Assembly (NCBI RefSeq): GCF_030316895.1 | Contig: NZ_JASZYV010000002.1 | Span: 434,001-498,000, forward strand | DNA from: Variovorax dokdonensis | GTDB lineage: Bacteria; Pseudomonadota; Gammaproteobacteria; Burkholderiales; Burkholderiaceae_C | Length of the DNA: 64,000 nt | Direction: 5' to 3' | Shown here: positions 59,623-64,000 of the stretch, one piece after another | Position numbering within the stretch: position 1 is the first letter of the stretch | Layout: the number at the start of each line of letters is the position of its first letter | Notes under the pieces: generated by a model | Told to the model about the DNA's origin: nothing | The model's input: only the letters and a program-made list of their open reading frames with translations | Database searches by the model: none | Made by a program: the position numbers and the translations under genes

Positions 59623-61335
59623 GTGATTGAACTGGTGGTGCTCAGCTTGCGTGGCGCACCTGTGCCCCAGGCGCTCGCGCGCAGCTTCGGTCCTGGCGGC
59701 GGCACCATCGGCCGCGCGCCGTCCAACACGCTCGTGCTGGACGACCCGGACCGAACCGTCTCGCGCATCCACGCCCAGGTGGAGATGCGCGAGGGTCAAT
59801 TCGTGATCATCGATCGCGGCAGCAATCCGCTTCAGCTCAACGGTCGGCCGTTGGGCGCCGGCAACGAGGCTCGCTTGAATCCGGGCGACCGCCTTGGTAT
59901 CGGTGGATTCGAACTGGTGGCGCAGGCGGTTCCGGAGGTGCAAGCGGATGGTGGCGCGCGAATGCAGGTGACGCCGGACGATCCGTTTGCCGATCTGCTT
60001 TCGGGCCTGGGAGCACCTAGCGTCGCGCCCGCGCCAGGGCTGGCGCAGCGCCCGGCTCCCGATGACGGACCGTTCCCCGACCCGTTCGGCTTGCCGTCAG
60101 GCAGCGGTGCCCGGCAAGTTGCGTCTGCGCCGTCGTCAGACGCCGACCCCTTCGCCGACCTCCTCGGCACCGACACCCCCGCACCCAAGCCCGGCGCCAT
60201 CGAAGACTTCTCGGACCTGGGCCTGCGCGCCCCCGACGCGGCCGCCGGCATCGATCACCTGTTCGGCGATCCGCCTTCGAAGGGCAAGCCCGGCGCCGAT
60301 CCGCTGGCGCTTTCGCCATTTGCCGATCCGCTGCTGCAGCCCAATACCGCCGGTGACGTCGATCCGTTTGCGGCGTTGGGGCGAGGCCCGGCGCCGCCGC
60401 CGGCAGCGCCGCGAGCCGATCACGTTCCCATCGATCGCTTCGGCTTCGATGTGCCCAAGGTCGTCGCGCCCAACGCGCCCCCGGCCGCCTCGTCCGCAGC
60501 GGCGGATGATCCCTTTGCCGATCTGCTGCCCGAGGCGCTGATCCCTTCGCCCGCACCGCCGCCAGCACAGGCGCCTGCCATCGCTCCGGCGCCGCAGGCC
60601 GCACCGGCGCTGGCTCAGGTCCACGCGCCAGTTCACGCGCCGGCCCACACGCCAGTTCAAGCGCCATCGCACTCGGCAACGCATGCCGTGTCAGCCATGC
60701 ACGACACCGGCGACAACGCCGAGCTTCTCGCCGCACTCCTGCGCGGCCTCGCCAGTACCCACCAGATGCCCCAGCGCCTCACGCCCGAGTTGATGGAGCG
60801 CATCGGCGTGCTGCTTCGCACCTCGGCCGAAGGCACGCTGCACCTGCTGCACGCCCGCCAGGAAGTGAAGAAGGGCGTGCATGCCGAAGTGACCATGATC
60901 GCGGCGCAGGCCAACAACCCGCTCAAGTTCTCGCCCACCGTCGAGGTGGCGCTGGGCCACTTGCTCGGTCCGGGCATGCGTGGCTTCATGGGCGCCGAAG
61001 AGGCGATGCGCGACGCTTATCAGGACCTGCGCGCGCATGAGTTCGGCGTCATGGTCGGCATGCGCGCGGCGCTCGCCCACGTGCTGTCGCGCTTCACGCC
61101 CGAAGAGCTGGAGAAGAAGATCACCAGCAAGAGCGCGCTGGATTCGCTCTTTGCCGCCAACCGCAAGGCCAAGCTGTGGGATCAGTTCGTCGCGCTCTAC
61201 GGCAGCATCGCGTCGGAGGCCGAAGACGACTTCCACAGCCTGTTCGGCAAGGCCTTCGTGCAGGCCTACGAAGAGCAGATGCGTCGCCTGAAGTCGGGCG
61301 GTGGCGAAGGCGGCGGCAGCAGCCACAACCGTTGA
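59623..61335 (+). CDS. tagH: T6SS FHA-domain protein TagH
   Basis: 570-aa cytoplasmic regulator. An FHA domain (about residues 20-90: GGGTIGRAPSNTLVLDDPDRTVSRIHAQVEMREGQFVIID, NGRPL) binds phosphothreonine. The middle (about 115-370) is disordered and repeats DPFADLL four or more times, each followed by Pro-rich sequence. The C-terminal domain (about 385-555: LLAALLRGLASTHQMPQRLTPELMERIGVLLRTSAEGTLHLL; NNPLKFSPTVEVAL; MVGMRAALAHVLSRF) is the TagH/ImpI helical domain. It should be the switch acted on by the kinase (31762) and phosphatase (61359). Start GTG 59623; GAGGAG lies upstream. Confidence 0.93.
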   Translation: MIELVVLSLRGAPVPQALARSFGPGGGTIGRAPSNTLVLDDPDRTVSRIHAQVEMREGQFVIIDRGSNPLQLNGRPLGAGNEARLNPGDRLGIGGFELVAQAVPEVQADGGARMQVTPDDPFADLLSGLGAPSVAPAPGLAQRPAPDDGPFPDPFGLPSGSGARQVASAPSSDADPFADLLGTDTPAPKPGAIEDFSDLGLRAPDAAAGIDHLFGDPPSKGKPGADPLALSPFADPLLQPNTAGDVDPFAALGRGPAPPPAAPRADHVPIDRFGFDVPKVVAPNAPPAASSAAADDPFADLLPEALIPSPAPPPAQAPAIAPAPQAAPALAQVHAPVHAPAHTPVQAPSHSATHAVSAMHDTGDNAELLAALLRGLASTHQMPQRLTPELMERIGVLLRTSAEGTLHLLHARQEVKKGVHAEVTMIAAQANNPLKFSPTVEVALGHLLGPGMRGFMGAEEAMRDAYQDLRAHEFGVMVGMRAALAHVLSRFTPEELEKKITSKSALDSLFAANRKAKLWDQFVALYGSIASEAEDDFHSLFGKAFVQAYEEQMRRLKSGGGEGGGSSHNR

Positions 61336-61358
61336 ACCAGCCAGCAAAGGGGCACAGG

Positions 61359-62126
61359 GTGGAACTCGAAATCGAAATCGTCACCCTGTCGCGCCAGGGC
61401 GGGCGCGACTACAACGAAGACGCCTTCGGCCACTGGAACGACGATCGCCACGTGTTGTGCGTGGTGGCCGATGGCGCCGGTGGCCATGGCGGCGGCGACG
61501 TGGCTGCACAGGTGGTGCGCGCGAGCGTGCTGCGCGGCTTTTCCGAACATCCCGCGTTGGCGGCCCAGGATCTGCGCGGTTTGCTCGAGCGGGCCAACGC
61601 CGATGTGGTGGCGCGCCAGGCCGAAGGCGGCAAGCTGGCGTCGATGCGCTCGACCGTGGTGGTGGCAGCCATCGACCTGCATGAGCACCGCGTCGCGTTC
61701 GCGCACAGCGGCGACAGCCGTGCCTATCTTATTCGCGGCGGCAAGGTGGTCACGCGCACCGTCGACCACAGCCTGGTGCAGCAACTGGTGGCCGGCGGCA
61801 TGCTCGACGACGAGGGGGCTCGCGCCCATCCCCAGCGCAATCTGCTGCTGTCCGCACTCGGCTCGCTCGATCCGCCGCCCGAGATTGCGGTGATCGACGC
61901 GGTGCCGCTGCAGGCCGACGACGTGCTGCTGCTTTGCACCGATGGCCTGTGGGAGCCGCTGGGCGACGAATTGCTGTGCGAGACGCTGGCTGCCTCGCGC
62001 GACGCGAGCCGATGGGTCGAGACGCTCGACGCCCAGGTGCGCGCCCGCGCCAAGCCCGGCCACGACAACTACACCGCGCTGGTGCTCTGGGCGCGCGAGG
62101 ACGAAGAGGCCACGCGGCTGCTGTGA
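61359..62126 (+). CDS. pppA: PP2C-type Ser/Thr phosphatase (PppA-like) of the T6SS
   Basis: 255-aa soluble phosphatase that should reset TagH after PpkA phosphorylation. All PPM/PP2C metal motifs are present: GRDYNEDAF (Asp/Glu near residue 18-20), VVADGAGGHGGGDVAA, SGDSRAYLIRGG, CTDGLWEPLGD and the final GHDNYTALVL. GTG 61359 has AAGGGG 7 bases upstream. It begins 23 bases after tagH and is the last gene of the T6SS transcript; the gene at 62137 runs against it. Confidence 0.92.
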   Translation: MELEIEIVTLSRQGGRDYNEDAFGHWNDDRHVLCVVADGAGGHGGGDVAAQVVRASVLRGFSEHPALAAQDLRGLLERANADVVARQAEGGKLASMRSTVVVAAIDLHEHRVAFAHSGDSRAYLIRGGKVVTRTVDHSLVQQLVAGGMLDDEGARAHPQRNLLLSALGSLDPPPEIAVIDAVPLQADDVLLLCTDGLWEPLGDELLCETLAASRDASRWVETLDAQVRARAKPGHDNYTALVLWAREDEEATRLL

Positions 62127-62136
62127 CGCGCCCCGG

Positions 62137-63381
62137 TCAATGCGCGACGCGCCCCGGCCGCACCCTCAGGTAGAGCAGCACTGAAGCCGCCAGCGTCGTT
62201 GCGCTGATGGCGAGGGCCGCCACCGCCGCCACCGTGTGGCCGGCCTGCGCCACGACGAAGGCGAACACCATGGGCGCGGTGGCCGCCAGCGCGAAGGCAG
62301 GACGCAGCACGGCGCCGACCGTGCGGCCATAGGCGCTGGCATCGAAGATCACCAGCGGCATCGCGCCGCGTGTGATGGTCGCCAGGCCGTTGCCGGCGCC
62401 GTAGAGAAAGGCAAAGGCGCCCGCTCCCCACAGCGTGCGGCCGACGGTGAGGTAGCAGGCGAACGCCAGGCACAGGTAGGCGCCGGGCATCAGGTTCAGG
62501 CGCACGGCATCCACCCGGTGCGCCCACAGCGCGACGCTGAAGCGACCCGCGAACTGGCCCAGGCCCAGCAGCATCGAGAGGGTGACGGCAGTGGCCGCAT
62601 CCCAGCCACGTCCGCGCAGCAATTCGAGGAACTGCGCCGCCATGGCGGTCTGCAGGAACAGCACCGTCAGCGCAATCACCGCGAACAGAAGGTACGCACC
62701 CTGCACGGGCGCTGTCGGCGTGCCGGCCGTGCCTGCGCGAGCACCGCTTGCATCCTGTGCGCTGGCCTTGTCGTTCTCGCGGCGATGGCGGCTCGCCGGA
62801 AGCGCCAGGTGCAGGAGCGATGAAAGCGCCAGCAGCACGGCATAGGCCACCAGCGCGCCGCGCCAGCCCCAGGCGTCGGCCATGGCCTGCCCCAGCGGCC
62901 AGAACACGGTGGACGCGAACCCGCCGAACAGCGTGATGAAGGCGATGTGCCGCTTGGCGCCAGTGCCGGCCACGTGGGCCAGCGAGGCGAAGGCGGAGTC
63001 GTACAGGGCCAGTCGCATGGCCAAGCCGATGAAGACCCAGGCCACCACGAACTGGGTCTTGCCATGCGCGCCGGCCAGCAGCAGGCAGCCCGCGGCGCCA
63101 AGCCAGCAGCCCATCATCATCGCGGCCCGGCCGCCGTGGCGATCGATCCAGGCGCCCACGCGGTACGAGGCCAGCCCCATGATCACCAGCGCCAACGAGA
63201 AGCCACCTTGGACGAAGGTGGGGCTCCAGCCCAGTTCGCGTTCGATGGGCGCGGCGAACAGGCCGATCAGATAGTGCAGGGTGCCCCAGCCGACCACCTG
63301 GGACAAGCCCAGGCAGACCAGCAGCGACAGGCTGATCCGCGCTGCAGGTTCGACGGAAATGGGTGGTGCGTGGGTGGACAA
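62137..63381 (-). CDS. Major facilitator superfamily transporter
   Basis: Inner-membrane secondary carrier, 414 aa, about twelve hydrophobic segments in two halves separated by a polar loop (RHRRENDKASAQDASGAR, near residue 205). The motif A region reads YRVGAWIDRHGGRAAMMMG. Substrate cannot be told. No ATG is available: TTG 63381 (MSTHAPPISVEPAARISLSLL) is the most reasonable start, although its Shine-Dalgarno (GCGGGG) is weak. Convergent with pppA, 10 bases apart. Confidence 0.8.
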   Translation of the reverse strand: MSTHAPPISVEPAARISLSLLVCLGLSQVVGWGTLHYLIGLFAAPIERELGWSPTFVQGGFSLALVIMGLASYRVGAWIDRHGGRAAMMMGCWLGAAGCLLLAGAHGKTQFVVAWVFIGLAMRLALYDSAFASLAHVAGTGAKRHIAFITLFGGFASTVFWPLGQAMADAWGWRGALVAYAVLLALSSLLHLALPASRHRRENDKASAQDASGARAGTAGTPTAPVQGAYLLFAVIALTVLFLQTAMAAQFLELLRGRGWDAATAVTLSMLLGLGQFAGRFSVALWAHRVDAVRLNLMPGAYLCLAFACYLTVGRTLWGAGAFAFLYGAGNGLATITRGAMPLVIFDASAYGRTVGAVLRPAFALAATAPMVFAFVVAQAGHTVAAVAALAISATTLAASVLLYLRVRPGRVAH

Positions 63382-63609
63382 GCCCCGCAAGTCTATGTGC
63401 TGGAGACAGCGAACGCGTGAGACAAGGCGCCAGCGCCAGCGCCTATTGCCGCGGGCGCCGGCAAGAGGCACAGTCCCGCTCCATGCAAGAACCAACTTCT
63501 TCCGGCGCTGTCGATGACGTGCCCGCCGCACGACGTTCCGGATGGCCGGCGCAGCGCAGCCGCCGGTCGTTGATCTCGCGCATCGGCCCGTTGCCATGAG
63601 CCATCGACC
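63382..63609. other. Divergent intergenic region
   Basis: 228 bases between the MFS gene and the plus-strand iron permease gene. It should contain both promoters. I could not assign -10/-35 elements, and no RNA gene or repeat is seen. Confidence 0.4.
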
Positions 63610-64000
63610 ATGAGCGGCAAGAGCAGCTGGTATTCGACCTTCGCCAAGGTGGCGTCGCGCTTCTGCGGCCGCCCGCGCGTGTTCACCTTCGCCGTGGCGA
63701 TCATCGTGCTGTGGGCCGTCAGCGGGCCGCTGTTCGGCTTCAGCGACACCTGGCAGTTGGTGATCAACACGAGCACCACCATCATCACGTTCCTGATGGT
63801 GTTCCTGATCCAGAACACGCAGAACCGCGACACCGAGGCCATGCAGATCAAGCTGGACGAATTGATCCGCGCCACCCAGGGCGCCCACAACGCGCTGCTC
63901 GATCTGGAAGAGCTGGAGGAAGAGGAGCTGGAAGCCTTCAGGCAGCGCTATCAGGCGCTCGCCAAGGAAGCGCGCGGCGAGATCGACCGCGGCGGGCTCG
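63610..64000 (+). CDS. Low-affinity iron permease family protein (partial, runs off the window)
   Basis: First 130 codons of a membrane protein. After MSGKSSWYSTFAKVASRFCGRP come two hydrophobic segments (FTFAVAIIVLWAVSGPLFG; LVINTSTTIITFLMVFLIQ) and then the highly typical QNTQNRDTEAMQIKLDELIRAT, the hallmark of PF04120 low-affinity iron permease-like proteins, followed by an acidic helix (LEELEEEELEAF). Such proteins are usually 130-150 aa, so only a few residues should be missing. ATG 63610 is chosen; an ATG at 63597 is out of frame. Confidence 0.88.
   Translation, partial: MSGKSSWYSTFAKVASRFCGRPRVFTFAVAIIVLWAVSGPLFGFSDTWQLVINTSTTIITFLMVFLIQNTQNRDTEAMQIKLDELIRATQGAHNALLDLEELEEEELEAFRQRYQALAKEARGEIDRGGL

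Overview
The DNA is very GC-rich, uses the codons of a high-GC betaproteobacterium and contains almost no mobile DNA. Gene content fits a Comamonadaceae/Burkholderiales soil or plant-associated bacterium (Variovorax-like): an HU protein with a lysine/alanine tail, a VC_2705-type symporter with its DUF4212 partner, a family I lipase with foldase, and a large type VI secretion locus. The assignment is inference from gene content, not from a marker gene.

Left part (1-19.4 kb). hupB is followed by a minus-strand arsenic operon (arsR, arsI-like, two arsC, ACR3) whose promoter is covered by a long dyad and probably gives a leaderless arsR message. Next comes a nine-gene minus-strand operon (13582 to 3531): DauA-like D-amino-acid dehydrogenase, M81 peptidase, a complete dipeptide-type ABC transporter, N-acyl-D-amino-acid deacylase and RidA. 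It reads as one route for importing and degrading peptides or N-acyl compounds with D-residues. A divergent XRE-cupin regulator (13811) sits behind three copies of an ATTTGC-N6-GCAAA site. Then follow a lipoprotein, a cupin, a symporter pair and small TPR, membrane and zinc-ribbon proteins.

Centre and right (19.5-62.1 kb). After a lipase/foldase pair comes an approximately 40 kb type VI secretion (T6SS) locus: tssK, [two inverted paralogous secreted proteins], tssL, tssM, tagF, ppkA-like kinase, MltA-like transglycosylase, a sigma-like / membrane regulator / periplasmic caspase trio, an Hcp-like protein, [low-GC block], tagJ, tssE, tssF, tssG, tssH (ClpV), a HEATH metallopeptidase, a TPR-methyltransferase, vgrG, DUF6484, DUF2169, a ketosynthase-like protein, a PAAR-like/HNH protein, a propeller-like protein, TIGR02270, a small membrane protein, tagH (FHA) and pppA. 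PpkA, PppA and TagH indicate control by threonine phosphorylation. I could not find tssB, tssC, tssA or tssJ in the window; the sheath genes would usually lie where the low-GC block is. The tssK leader and start region is partly duplicated in front of tssL.

The window ends with a minus-strand MFS transporter and the start of a low-affinity iron permease family gene running off the right edge.

Most unusual: the sigma-like / transmembrane regulator / caspase trio, which could form a proteolytic signalling relay; the vestigial tssK start overlapping tssL; the missing sheath genes; and two candidate effectors (metallopeptidase at 48775, PAAR-like HNH protein at 56134).
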